Part shown: positions 20,391 through 29,012 of the stretch, piece after piece | Layout: the number at the start of each line of letters is the position of its first letter | Numbering within the stretch: position 1 is the first letter of the stretch | Assembly: GCA_963700425.1 (NCBI GenBank) | Contig: CAVOXO010000001.1 | Span: forward strand, 1,488,001 to 1,552,000 | Source of the DNA: CAVOXO01 sp963700425 | GTDB lineage: Bacteria; Actinomycetota; Acidimicrobiia; Acidimicrobiales; Microtrichaceae | DNA: 64,000 bases | Reading direction: 5' to 3' | Translations under genes and position numbers: made by a program | The notes under the pieces: model-generated | Database searches by the model: none | Told to the model about the DNA's origin: nothing | Seen by the model: only the letters and a program-made list of their open reading frames with translations

Positions 20391-21026
20391 TCAACGGAAG
20401 GGCGGTCCTGACACCCACGCGACGAGGGAGCGGCGGATCCCGCGCTCGAGAGGTCTCACCCGGTGGTATTCGAAGGACGGGAACACGATCGCCGCACCGC
20501 GGGCTCGTGATCTGTCGGCATAGTCGACGGCGCGGTCGTTGTCGTAGTCGTCCGCGACCTCGAGGAATTCGAGTCCCGCCCCCACGTAGTCATCGGGTTC
20601 GGACAGTTGGACGACCACGGACAGCTTTCGATGGGCAACCGTTGCGTCCAGCCCGTCCTGGTGCCATGTGTAGAACGCTCCGGGCTCGTCGTAGACGGTG
20701 TACTGGAGGTCCTCGTCGAAACCGCCGATGTCGAAGCCGTAGCTCCGGTTGGACCGTTCGATCACCGCCGCGAGCCGTTCATAGATCCACCAGTTCTCCG
20801 CCGTCGGGGCCATCCACGCCGTCCTGGAACGGCGGATGGCCGAGTCGGGGTGGGTCGAACCTTCGGGGGTCTCCAGACTCGCGTCGTCGACCTCGAGGAT
20901 CTCGGCCGCGGCGATGACCCGGTCGCACTGAGTCGGGGTCAGGGCTCGCGGGTGGATCTCGAAGGGCTCGTACCCGACACCCGGTGGCGCGATGAAGGCA
21001 GGTCGATCGAAGAGGCGGTCGACCAT
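20391..21026 (-). CDS. 2-oxoglutarate/Fe(II)-dependent oxygenase, prolyl-4-hydroxylase-like
   Basis: Non-haem iron oxygenase of 211 residues with the double-stranded beta-helix motifs: HQD in FYTWHQDGLDA, the distal His in SFEYHRVRPLE, and RRSLVAW providing the 2-oxoglutarate Arg. The N-terminal region (EIHPRALTPTQCDRV) matches the P4H/PKHD-type family that hydroxylates proteins or small molecules. The ATG at 21026 overlaps the upstream lipoprotein stop by one base, so it closes the aldehyde dehydrogenase-Fae-lipoprotein operon. Substrate unknown. Confidence 0.85.
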   Translation of the reverse strand: MVDRLFDRPAFIAPPGVGYEPFEIHPRALTPTQCDRVIAAAEILEVDDASLETPEGSTHPDSAIRRSRTAWMAPTAENWWIYERLAAVIERSNRSYGFDIGGFDEDLQYTVYDEPGAFYTWHQDGLDATVAHRKLSVVVQLSEPDDYVGAGLEFLEVADDYDNDRAVDYADRSRARGAAIVFPSFEYHRVRPLERGIRRSLVAWVSGPPFR

Positions 21027-21256
21027 CAGCCGTTGGTGTCGGTGGCCTGCTCCGCTGCTCGCTCGGCCGACCAGTACAGCGTGGTGGTGGGGGCCTCGGT
21101 CGTCGTGGTCGTCGTGACCGTGGTGGGCGGATCGGCGGCGAGGGGGTCGCCGGTCACCCTGATGGCCGGGTTGGGATCGGGCCGACTGCACGCGGCGACG
21201 GTTCCACCGAGGACGACGACGAGGGCGGCAATGGTTCGGACGCGGGAACGGGTCAT
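21026..21256 (-). CDS. Small Thr-rich lipoprotein
   Basis: A 76-residue exported protein starting at ATG 21256, preceded by a good CTGGAG ribosome site. Signal helix TIAALVVVLGGTVAAC with lipobox Cys23, then a Pro-rich stretch and a run TTVTTTTTTEAPTTT typical of O-glycosylated surface tethers in actinobacteria. No recognisable domain. It lies between the Fae-like gene and the 2-oxoglutarate oxygenase and overlaps the latter's start (TGATG). Confidence 0.7.
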   Translation of the reverse strand: MTRSRVRTIAALVVVLGGTVAACSRPDPNPAIRVTGDPLAADPPTTVTTTTTTEAPTTTLYWSAERAAEQATDTNG

Positions 21257-21343
21257 CGGGTTGTCTCCAGTCGCGGGGCAGATGGGGTCACGGTGCGGGT
21301 GGTCCCGGGCCGGGGCGACCACCGCCGCGCCGATCCGGGTCGA

Positions 21344-21857
21344 TCACGGAGTGTAGAACGCGTTGCCCGCCGGACCTGAATACGCCACGAGGTCGGCGAT
21401 GGCCGGGTGTTCGTGTCGTGCGCTTCGGATCGCCGCCAGTGCGGCGGTGCGGTTGTTGAGACACACGACGTCCTGGTGCACGAGGGACGCCGATGGGATC
21501 GACCCAGGCCTTGATCACCATCACGGCCTGATCGGCGATGCTGAGAGGAACGACGCCCCGGGTGAGGGCGTCGTGGATTCCGGCCGCGACGCCGGCGTGT
21601 GCTGCACCACGAACGAGGTCGTCGTGCTCGGGCCCCGCCGATGCGACCGCCGGAACGAGGATGGCGAGCGGTCGGACGGGAACGCCCGGCCGAAGCGTCA
21701 CGAGGAACGGTGCGACGCCGGACGAGGTCGAGGCGAGGGAGTCGGCCCACGAGTGACCCACCGGCCCCTCGCGATCGCCCAGCATGAGCGTGAGCCGGGC
21801 GGCGGACGGCCCGTTCCCCTCTTCGGCGTGTCCGATGAGCATCCCCGACCAGGTCAC
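21344..21857 (-). CDS. Formaldehyde-activating enzyme (Fae)-family protein lacking the catalytic His, one frame change
   Basis: Fae condenses formaldehyde with tetrahydromethanopterin in methylotrophs. The match covers the family length (about 170 residues): MLIGHAEEGNGPSAARLTL corresponds to the Fae start, GPVGHSWADSLAS and FLVTLRPGVPVRP follow, then AAHAGVAAGIHDALTRGVVP and MVIKAWVDP. The His of the family's VAHIDL motif is Arg here, so canonical activity is doubtful. An extra base near 21490 breaks the frame; removing it gives a C-terminus VHQDVVCLNNRTAA to YTP. GTG 21857 has a GAGGAC site; ATG 21842 is an alternative. Six bases downstream of the aldehyde dehydrogenase. Confidence 0.7.
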
Positions 21858-21863
21858 GGATGG

Positions 21864-23335
21864 TCAGTCCTCGCTGAAGAAGACGTTCTTCACCTCGGTG
21901 TAGTGGTCCATTGCCGCCATGCCGAGTTCCCGTCCCATGCCGGAACGTCTTGAAACCCCCGAAGGGGGCCTCGGTCCTGAACGCTCCTGGCGCGTGTTGA
22001 CCGAGATCACGCCGGTTCGCACCGCTCGGGTCACCCGGATGGCACGACCCAGATCGCCGGGTCCAGAGCGAACCCGACAGACCCGTAGGGGCTGTCGTTG
22101 GCGATGGTGGACGGCTTCCTCCTCGGTGTCGAAGGGGATCACGGAGGCAACGGGACCGAAGATCTCCTCCTGGGCGACTCGCCACGAGTTGTCGACGTCG
22201 GCACAGGACGGCCGGGGACAGATACCAGCCCGGACCCGCCGGCTCCGCCTCGCACGCCACTCGGGCACCTTCGGCGCGACCGATGCCGATGTAGTCGAGG
22301 CTCGTCGATCGTTGACCCTCCGAGATCAGCGGGCCGAGTTGGGTCGCCTCGTCGAGGGGATCGCCGACGTTGAGACCCCGGCTGCGCGTCGACGAATCCG
22401 GCGACGAAATCGTCGTAGACGCTTCGCTGGACCAGGAAACGGGACCGGGCGCAGCAGTCCTGCCCGGTGTTGTCGAAGACCGACAGCGGGCGGCTGCGGC
22501 GACGGCTCGATCGAGGTCGGCGTCGGCGAAGACGATGCAGGCCGACTTGCCTCCGAGTTCGAGCGAGACCCGGGTGATGTTGTCAGCGCTCGCACGCAGG
22601 ATCCCTGCGCCGGTGGTGGTCTCGCCGGTGAAGCTGATCTTGTCGACCCGGGGATCGGCGACGAGCGCGTTGCCGACGGTCGATCCCGGCCCGCAGACGC
22701 ACGCTCACCGCGCCGGCGGGTAGCCCCGCGTCGACCAGCAACTCTCCCAGGAGCAGGGCGGTCAGCGGGGTGAGCGAGGCCGGCTTGATGACGATCGGAT
22801 TGCCGCAGGCCAGCGCCGGGGCCACCTTCCAGGTGGTGATGAGCAGCGGGAAGTTCCACGGAACGATCAGCCCGCACACCCCGACCGGTTCGCGCAGCAC
22901 GACATCGAGCCCCGCGTCCTGGACCGGAACGGACTGCCCCGAAGTGCTTGTTGGCGGCGCCGGCGAAGTACTCGAAGACGTCGGCGGCCGTCGCCACCTC
23001 CCATCGGGCGTTCGAGATCGGGTGTCCCGCCCCTCGCACCTCGGCGAGCGACGAAGTCCTCGGCCCGCTCCCGCAACAGCGCCGCAGCCCTGAGCAGGAC
23101 GCGTCCTCGATCCGTGGCGTTCGTCCGTCGCCAGGGACCGGTCTCGAATTCGGTCGGTCGCGGCGGCGAGCGCGGCGTCGAGGTCCGCGGCGCCTGCCTG
23201 GCTCACATCGACGAGCGGCTCGCCCGTCGCGGGTTCCTTCACGACGAACGTGGCGCCGTCGACCGCTTCGCGGCACTCGCCACCGATGAGAAGCGGCCAA
23301 TCGGTGCGGACGGAGGTGTGAGCGGCCGGCGACAT
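21864..23335 (-). CDS. Aldehyde dehydrogenase (betaine/aminoaldehyde-type), twelve frame changes
   Basis: NAD-dependent aldehyde dehydrogenase. Read piecewise, all family motifs survive: WPLLIGGECREAVDG, ISNARWEVATAADV, GLIVPWNFPLLITTWK, KISFTGETTTGAG, catalytic Glu in SLELGGKSACIVF, catalytic Cys in DNTGQDCCARSRF, QEEIFGPVASV, APFGGFKTSGMGREL and the end YTEVKNVFFSED. The frame changes near 23140, 23044, 22938, 22700, 22490, 22380, 22203, 22111, 22080, 22058, 21981 and 21944; ten look like one-base insertions and two like one-base losses, and correction gives 487 residues, a normal length. No in-frame stop or missense decay is obvious in the pieces. First gene of the Fae/oxygenase operon. 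Confidence 0.8.
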
Positions 23336-23415
23336 GGGCGCGAATCGTATCGCTCCGCGGACTGCCGAGCCGCTACCGTTCCCGATCTCGACGGACGACG
23401 GTGCACGGAGCAGAC

Positions 23416-24197
23416 ATGGGACGACTGGACGGCAAGGTGGCGATCATCACCGGTGGCGGCGAACGGCATGGGCGCCGTCTCCGCGGCCCGCTTCGCAGCC
23501 GAGGGAGCCGCGGTGGTGCTCGCCGATGCGGACGTGGCTGCCGCGAACGAGGTTGCCGCGGCGATCGAGGCGGCGGGCGGACGGACCCTCGCCGTGCCAC
23601 TCGACGTCCGCGATGCGATCCAGGTTCAGGCGATGGTGGACGCGACGGTGGAGACCTTCGGTCGGCTCGACGTCCTCTACAACAACGCAGGGGTGTCACC
23701 CGGCGATGACGACACGCCCGTCACCACGACGGAGGCGACCTGGGATCTGACCTTCGACGTCAACGTGAAGGGTGTCTACCTCTGCTGTCGCTTCGGGATT
23801 CCCGCGCATGCTGGACTCGGGAGGCGGGTCGATCATCAACGTGGCCAGCTTCGTCGCCCACATGGGGGCCGCCACTCCCCAGATCGCCTACACGTCGTCG
23901 AAGGGCGCCGTGCTGTCGATGACCCGGGAGATCGCCGCGATGTACGCCCGGGACGGGATCCGCGCCAACGCGCTGTGCCCGGGCCCGGTTCTCACGCCCC
24001 TGCTCGCGAAGTTCCTCTCCGACGATGCCCAACGCGCAACGGCGACTGGTGCACATCCCGATGGGGCGATTCGGCGAGGCCGAGGAGATGGTGAACGGGG
24101 CGCTGTTCCTCGCGTCGGACGAGAGCTCGTTCATGACCGGGCCAGTCGCTCATCATCGACGGAGGAATCACCTCCGACGTACACGACCCCCGAGTGA
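23416..24197 (+). CDS. Short-chain dehydrogenase/reductase (SDR), five frame changes
   Basis: Classical NAD(P)-dependent SDR. ATG 23416 follows a GGAG site. Pieces show the whole family pattern: GRLDGKVAIITGGG then NGMGAVSAARFAAEGA (cofactor loop), VLYNNAGVSP (NNAG), GSIINVASF, catalytic Tyr/Lys in IAYTSSKGAVLSMT, IRANALCPGPVLTP, MGRFGEAEEMVNGALFLASDESSFMTG and SLIIDGGITSDVHDPE. One extra base each near 23461, 23806, 24035, 24140 and in the five-C run 24187-24191 accounts for the breaks; corrected length is 258 residues. Divergent from the aldehyde dehydrogenase by 80 bases, so possibly the same pathway (alcohol/aldehyde conversion). Confidence 0.8.
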
Positions 24198-25270
24198 GGC
24201 GCCGGCTCAGCGAGCTGAGGAACGGCACCTCGACCACCTCGCGCGGCCATGGCGGTGCCCCGGGCGTCGATCGTGACACTGTCGCCCACGGCGGTGTCGG
24301 GCGGGAGATACGCCAACGCGATGCCGTGGTCGAGAATGGGCGAGAAGTTGCCGCTCGTGACCCATCCGACCTCGGTGTCCCCGACCCGGATCCGCTGGTC
24401 GGCACGCGGCGGCCGACGGCCCGCGACGGTGAGCCCACGGAGACGATGGTCGACGCCCTCGTCACGCAGTCTCATCAGGGCCGGCTTTCCCCGGAAATCG
24501 CCCTTGTCCCACGCGACCACCCACTCGAGGCCGGCGTGGAGGGGTCCGAGGTCGGGGGTCAGTTCGTGACCGTGAAGGGGAAGAGCGGCCTCGAGGCGGA
24601 GGGTGTCACGGGCTCCGAGCCCTGCCGGTTCCACCCCGCTGCCGATGATCGCCCGCCACAGAGCGGGGCCCGTCTCCACCGGGACCGCGATCTCCACGCC
24701 GTCCTCGCCGGTGTAGCCCGTTCCGGCCACGACACAGGTCGTGCCGTCGAAGTCGAGATCCGCCACCCTGAATCGACCGACACCTGCTGCGGCGGGAAAG
24801 ACCGCCGCCAGCAGGTTGCGTGCCGTGGGCCCCTGGACGGCGATGACCGCTCTCTCCGCCGTGACGTCGGTCACCTCGGCGTCGGTGGCCGACAGGGCCT
24901 CGACCACCCGATCGGTGTTCGACGCGTTGGGCATCACGTCGAACACGTCGGGGGCACGCCACCAGATGATGATGTCGTCGTCCACTCCCCCCGTCTCGCT
25001 CAACAGGTGCGTGTACTGGGCCCGACCGGGCCCGATGCGACCCAGGTCGTTGCTGAGGGCCCTCTGCAGGGCATCGTGGGCGCCCGGGCCGACCACCCGG
25101 ACCGTTCCGAGATGACTGACGTCGAACGCGACAGCAGCGCTACGACAACAACGGTGTTCGGCCAGCGTTCCGGCAGGATAGTTGAGCGGCATGTCCCAAC
25201 CGCCGAACGGCACCATCTTGGCGCCGAGTTCGCGGTGGGCGGAATCCAGGGGGGAGGTTCGGAGGGGCAC
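24168..25270 (-). CDS. gcvT: Glycine cleavage system aminomethyltransferase (T protein), two frame changes near the 3' end
   Basis: Transfers the methylene group from the lipoyl-bound intermediate on GcvH to tetrahydrofolate, releasing ammonia. N-terminus TSPLDSAHRELGAKMVPFGGWDMPLNY and motifs such as GDVDDD-like GGVDDDIIIW, GTGYTGEDGVEIAV and EAALPLHGHEL are characteristic. The start is the GTG at 25270; an in-frame stop lies just upstream so no earlier start exists. Near 24243 an extra base moves the frame to REVVEVPFL, the usual C-terminal strand; removing it and one C of the run 24187-24191 ends the protein at 24168 with 366 residues, the family norm. Thirteen bases after a MerR gene. Confidence 0.92.
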
Positions 25271-25283
25271 CTCCGCACGCTAC

Positions 25284-25791
25284 TCAGACCACGGCGCGCC
25301 CGGCGTCCCCGTCGGCCGGGGTCGCGGAGGGTTCCGGATTGAGCTCGATGATCGCAGCGTCGAGCTCGTCCTTGACCCCACCGAGAGCCAACACGTTGAG
25401 AACGCCCTGGCCCGCCCGGAGCACGTCGATCAGTTCCTCGCCCGATCGGACGAGCACGGTCCGGTTGCCTTCGATGACCAGGTTCGCCGTGGCGATGTCC
25501 TCGCCGAGGTGGTCGCGGACGTAGCTGAACACGGTACGAACCTGTTCGAGCTTGATTCCCGAGTCCAGAAGGCTTTTGACGACCTTGAGTTCCAGGAGGA
25601 TCGCGGTAGGAGTAGCGGCGGCGGGTCCCCGATCCCGAGGCGTCGACCAGAGTGGGACGAATCAGGTCCGTCCGCGCCCAGTAGTCGAGCTGTCGGTAGG
25701 AGATCCCGACGATCTCGGCGGTTCGCCGACCGGGGAATCCCTGGGAATCGGCGGTCGGATCGGGAATCGCTGGTGTGGAGACGTCGTCCAT
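25284..25791 (-). CDS. MerR-family transcriptional regulator (Rv1830-like position), one frame change
   Basis: Winged-helix regulator of about 168 residues. ATG 25791 has an ideal GGAGG site nine bases upstream. The DNA-binding half reads GFPGRRTAEIVGISYRQLDYWARTDLIRP, then SGTRRRYSYRDLLELKVVKSLLDSG after removal of one extra base near 25598. The C-terminal half (GEDIATANLVIEGNRTVLVRSGEELI) is not metal-binding and lacks Cys. In mycobacteria the gene at this position (after the bifunctional nuclease) is Rv1830, a MerR regulator. Upstream promoter-like sequence at 25849-25877. Followed by gcvT. Confidence 0.85.
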
Positions 25792-25848
25792 CGTGTCACC
25801 TCCGGATACGGGCATCGCAGATGACACCCGAGAAATTACGACGACGCA

Positions 25849-25877
25849 ACCATACCGTCCGCCGACGAGGCGATCAA
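25849..25877 (-). promoter_or_regulatory. Candidate sigma-70-type promoter for merR-gcvT
   Basis: On the minus strand TTGATC and TATGGT are separated by exactly 17 bases, about 58 bases upstream of the merR ATG, in the 133-base gap after the bifunctional nuclease gene. This is the longest gap in the cluster, so a separate promoter here is plausible. No operator palindrome is evident. Confidence 0.45.
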
Positions 25878-25924
25878 TGACCGATCGCGCGAAACGTGAC
25901 CAGAAACGCGCGCTGGGCGCGAAA

Positions 25925-26422
25925 TCAGGAGGCGAAATCCTCTGGATCGACGCTGTCGATGAACTGACGGAACTCGGCGACCACCTCGTCGGGGTTGTCG
26001 ATGGGGGGCTCCTCGGGCGGCGCAACGATCTGAGCGGCCTCGTCCATGACCGCCTCTGCCACGAACATCGGGGTCGCGGTGCGTACCGCCAGGGCGACGG
26101 CGTCGGACGGGCGACTCGACACGATGTGAACGGTCCCGTCGATCTCGAGGTGCAGCTCGGCGAAGAACGTCGAATCCGACAGATCGGTGACATCGACCCG
26201 GACCAGCTCCGCTCCCAGCTCGGCCAGCACCGTCACGAACAGGTCGTGGGTCAGCGGACGCGGGGTCTCCACATCCTCGAGGGCGAACGCGATGGCCGTC
26301 GCCTCCGGGGCGCCGATGAAGATCGACAGCTCGCGGTGCGGGGCGTCGAGTTCACGCAGCACCACCAGTGGTGTGTTCGAGGGCATCTCGACCCGCACCC
26401 CGGACAGCTCCACCTCGATCAT
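25925..26422 (-). CDS. Bifunctional nuclease family protein (DUF151, Rv1829-like)
   Basis: Small DNase/RNase-annotated family of about 165 residues found throughout actinobacteria. Starts at ATG 26422 (MIEVELSGVRVEMPSNTPLV), with family motifs LSIFIGAPEATAIAFAL, RPLTHDLFVTVLAEL, FFAELHLEIDG and SSRPSDAVALAVRT. The C-terminal extension is acidic. It follows the FtsR-like regulator in the same frame with no stop between them in this sequence, so as written the two read as one 495-residue protein; I believe they are separate genes. Order gcvH-garA-merR-this gene-merR matches mycobacteria. Confidence 0.88.
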   Translation of the reverse strand: MIEVELSGVRVEMPSNTPLVVLRELDAPHRELSIFIGAPEATAIAFALEDVETPRPLTHDLFVTVLAELGAELVRVDVTDLSDSTFFAELHLEIDGTVHIVSSRPSDAVALAVRTATPMFVAEAVMDEAAQIVAPPEEPPIDNPDEVVAEFRQFIDSVDPEDFAS

Positions 26423-27409
26423 CGTCTCGACCCTAGTCGCAGCCCGGCACGGCCTCAGGCGAAGTCGAGCGCGGAGCGCCTGGTCGGTCAGGGCACGGTG
26501 CAACTCGTCGCTCGCGGTCCGCAATTCGACCAGTTGGTCGAGTGCCTGTTCACGTGCCTTGGGGTTCCGCTGCTTGAGGAGCGGGAGCACCATCTGCTCG
26601 ACGAGACCAGCCTCGCGTTCGGCGCCGTTCTTGAAGATCCGGAGATGACGGGCCTCCAGCCCCCGGTCGGCGAACGCGGCGACGGCCCGGACGACGGCGA
26701 CCGCGGTCGCATCGAAGAATGTCTCTCCCCCGACCGCGACGGGCTCGACGAGCCGGTACTCGATCATCTGGTCGAGCTGGTCGCCGGTCACGGTTGTCAC
26801 GGCGAGAATCTCGTCGCGCCCGAACCTCAACGTGCCGGCCGGCGGTGGCGGCGTGGGCGTGTGCGGATGTTCGCGATGGCGTACCGACTCGGGCGCCTCC
26901 TGAAGTCGTCCGAGCCACTCGCCCGGATCGGGTTCCTGCGGCGCCTCGGAGCCCCCTCCGTCATCACCCTGGGGGTCGGGTCGGGTGGCGGGCGCGTCCT
27001 GTGGGCCGCCGGTGGTGTCCTCGGGAGTGGTCGAGCTGAGGGCGTGGGGCTCCGTTCCGCCGGCTCGCTCCGCGGGCTCATCGACTGCGTCATCCTCGGT
27101 CGTTTGGGGGGATCCGTCACCCCAGAGGTTCTGCTGCACGCCGTGGGGGTCGGTGACATCGACGCCTTCGGACAACTTCGCCTTGATGACCTTGAGGGGG
27201 AGGAAGTTGTCCCTCTGTTGTCGCAGAACCCAGCGGAGTGCGGCCACGTCGTCGTCGTAGAACTTCCGGTATCCCGAGGGGGATCGCTGAGGGTCGATGA
27301 GGCCCTGGCTCTCCAGGAACCGGATCTTGGAGATGGTGATGTCGGGAAACTCGTCGCGAACGAGCGCCAGAACCTCGCCGATGGTCAGGTGGGATGCGTC
27401 GTCAGCCAT
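26423..27409 (-). CDS. MerR-family regulator FtsR-like (Rv1828-like)
   Basis: Transcription factor whose corynebacterial relative FtsR activates ftsZ. ATG 27409 overlaps the FHA gene end by eight bases. N-terminal winged helix: LTIGEVLALVRDEFP, ISKIRFLESQGLI, RSPSGYRKFY. A Pro/Asp-rich linker of about 90 residues is followed by a second domain (RFGRDEILAVT, QLDQMIEYRLVEP, GLEARHLRIFKNGAEREAG, VLPLLKQRNPKARE). No stop is met before the next gene's ATG; deleting one base near 26459 would end it at TGA 26455-26457 after LRARLR, the normal family end. The coordinates therefore include a short stretch that is probably intergenic. Confidence 0.85.
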
Positions 27410-27857
27410 CGGCGCCGATCACGCCCACGACGATGACGAGTTTGTAGCGACCCACCTGCAGGGAATCGCCCTCACTGAGTTCCGCCGTCTCGATCCGTTG
27501 GCCGTTGAGGTAGGTGCCATTGAGCGAGCCGGCGTCACGGACGATGAGACGGCCACCTTCACGTGCGATCTCCGCGTGCCGGCGCGACACCGTCACGTCG
27601 TCGAGAAAGACCGAACTGTCGGGGTGACGACCGATGGTGGTCAGCGCATCGGTGAGGGCCAGCTTCGACCCTGCATTGGGCCCGCGGGTCACCACGATCA
27701 GCGGAGAGCCGTCCGGATGATCGTCCTCTTCGTAGATGGCGGCGTGGGTCTCGGTGGCATCCTCGGTCTCTCGGTCCAGTGGTGCGCCACAGACCGAGCA
27801 GAAGTTCGAGTCGAGCGAATTTGCCGACGAGCAGCGGTCACAGACGATCTGGTCCAT
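27402..27857 (-). CDS. garA: GarA/OdhI-like FHA-domain protein with N-terminal zinc ribbon
   Basis: Phosphopeptide-binding regulator that in mycobacteria and corynebacteria controls 2-oxoglutarate dehydrogenase, glutamate dehydrogenase and glutamate synthase. The FHA core (about residues 58-140) is very close to GarA: RGPNAGSK, IGRHPDSSVFLDDV, TVSRRHAEI, SLNGTYLNG. Unlike GarA it begins with a four-Cys zinc ribbon (Cys6, Cys9, Cys20, Cys23). The GarA phosphorylation motif ETTS appears here as TETHAA, with one Thr (Thr37) where GarA has two. Between gcvH (4 bases upstream) and the FtsR-like gene. Confidence 0.88.
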   Translation of the reverse strand: MDQIVCDRCSSANSLDSNFCSVCGAPLDRETEDATETHAAIYEEDDHPDGSPLIVVTRGPNAGSKLALTDALTTIGRHPDSSVFLDDVTVSRRHAEIAREGGRLIVRDAGSLNGTYLNGQRIETAELSEGDSLQVGRYKLVIVVGVIGADG

Positions 27858-27861
27858 GGGG

Positions 27862-28242
27862 TCAGTCTGAGATCAGGGCGGTGTAGGCCTCTGCGGTCAT
27901 GAGGCCATCCAGTTCACCTGTGTCGCCCACCTCGATGACGCAGATCCAACCCTCGCCGTAGGGGTCACGGTTCAGCAGTTCCGGCGTGGACTCCAGTTCG
28001 GCATTGACCTCGACGACACGGCCCGTGACCGGGGCGAACAGATCGGAGACGGACTTGGTGGACTCGACCTCGCCGAGAGACGAGCCGGCCGTGACCTCCG
28101 AATCGACGTCCGGTCCCTGCACGTAGACGACGTCGCCGAGACTGTCCTGGGCGTAGTCGGTGATACCGACTCGAACCATCGAGCCCTCGGAACGAGCCCA
28201 CTCGTGGTCGCTCGAATAGCGAAGATCGTCGGGGATGTTCAT
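27862..28242 (-). CDS. gcvH: Glycine cleavage system H protein
   Basis: Lipoyl carrier that shuttles the aminomethyl group between GcvP, GcvT and GcvL. The 126-residue length is standard. Motifs: DHEWARSEG, VGITDYAQDSLGDVVYV, and the lipoylation site Lys63 in GEVESTKSVSD, then LFAPVTGRVVEVN and DPYGEGW. First gene of the gcvH-garA-merR-nuclease-merR-gcvT run; gcvP is not in the window. The 86-base upstream gap contains a TAGTGT that fits a TANNNT minus-10 box on the minus strand. Confidence 0.97.
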   Translation of the reverse strand: MNIPDDLRYSSDHEWARSEGSMVRVGITDYAQDSLGDVVYVQGPDVDSEVTAGSSLGEVESTKSVSDLFAPVTGRVVEVNAELESTPELLNRDPYGEGWICVIEVGDTGELDGLMTAEAYTALISD

Positions 28243-28328
28243 GGCCGGTCACACTACAAGATCGCGTCGCGACCAGACAGAGGCGTCGAGCCGCCGTGCC
28301 GGCGTGAGCCTCGGTCGCGAGTGGCCGG

Positions 28329-28925
28329 TCAGGCGCCTTCCATCCGCTGGTCGTGGCGGCCCTCGACCAGCGCCTCACGACCCCGGACGAGGTACTGCCC
28401 CGCCGACATCATGGAGAAGATGACCCCGGGCACCATGGCCGCGTAGGCGACCACCCGAAACGCGGTCTGGACGGAGTCGGGAAGCGAGGCGTCTCCGGCG
28501 ATGAGGAACGCGGGGAAAGCGGCCATGTTGGCGAAGGCCCCGACCTTCCCCCACCACGTCACGTCCATTCGCTTGGCGCCCAACGAGGTGATGGCGATCA
28601 CCCATGCCGACACCGCAACCTCCCTGACGAGGATGAGCAGCGCGTACCACCGGGGTGCGGCGCCATCGATCAGAATCGACACGATCGCCACGACGAGCAT
28701 GAGTCGATCGACCGTCGGGTCGTACATCGCTCCGAAGTTCGACGACTGGTCGAATCGGCGGGCAACGTATCCATCGATCCAATCGGTCGACGCGAGCACC
28801 CCGAGCAGCAGCCCGGCCCACGCCCGACTTCCCACCCCGAAGAGAATCCACACGAACAGGGGGATGCACGCCAGGCGAATCGTCGTGATGGCGTTCGGGA
28901 CGGTCACGATCCGATCGACCTTCAT
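28329..28925 (-). CDS. pgsA: CDP-alcohol phosphatidyltransferase, probably PgsA
   Basis: Membrane enzyme forming phosphatidylglycerophosphate (or a related phospholipid) from CDP-diacylglycerol. The signature D-x2-D-G-x2-A-R-x8-G-x3-D-x3-D is perfect: DWIDGYVARRF then NFGAMYDPTVD. About five to six helices over 198 residues. ATG 28925 is preceded by GGGGAG; a GTG 54 bases upstream is an alternative. pgsA also lies a few genes from gcvH-garA in mycobacteria. Acceptor (glycerol phosphate versus inositol phosphate) cannot be settled from sequence alone. Divergent from the HIT gene. Confidence 0.88.
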   Translation of the reverse strand: MKVDRIVTVPNAITTIRLACIPLFVWILFGVGSRAWAGLLLGVLASTDWIDGYVARRFDQSSNFGAMYDPTVDRLMLVVAIVSILIDGAAPRWYALLILVREVAVSAWVIAITSLGAKRMDVTWWGKVGAFANMAAFPAFLIAGDASLPDSVQTAFRVVAYAAMVPGVIFSMMSAGQYLVRGREALVEGRHDQRMEGA

Positions 28926-29012
28926 CTCCCCGAGGCCTTCGTGCTCGGGGCGATGAATCAGATGCGGACGGTCTGGCACTCGCGAGACTCTACGCCCCTA
29001 CCATCTCCCACC

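Noticed and set aside
21864..24197. Pseudogenes (ALDH, SDR)
   Set aside because: Up to twelve frame changes but no in-frame stops within pieces and no loss of catalytic residues; errors fit better.
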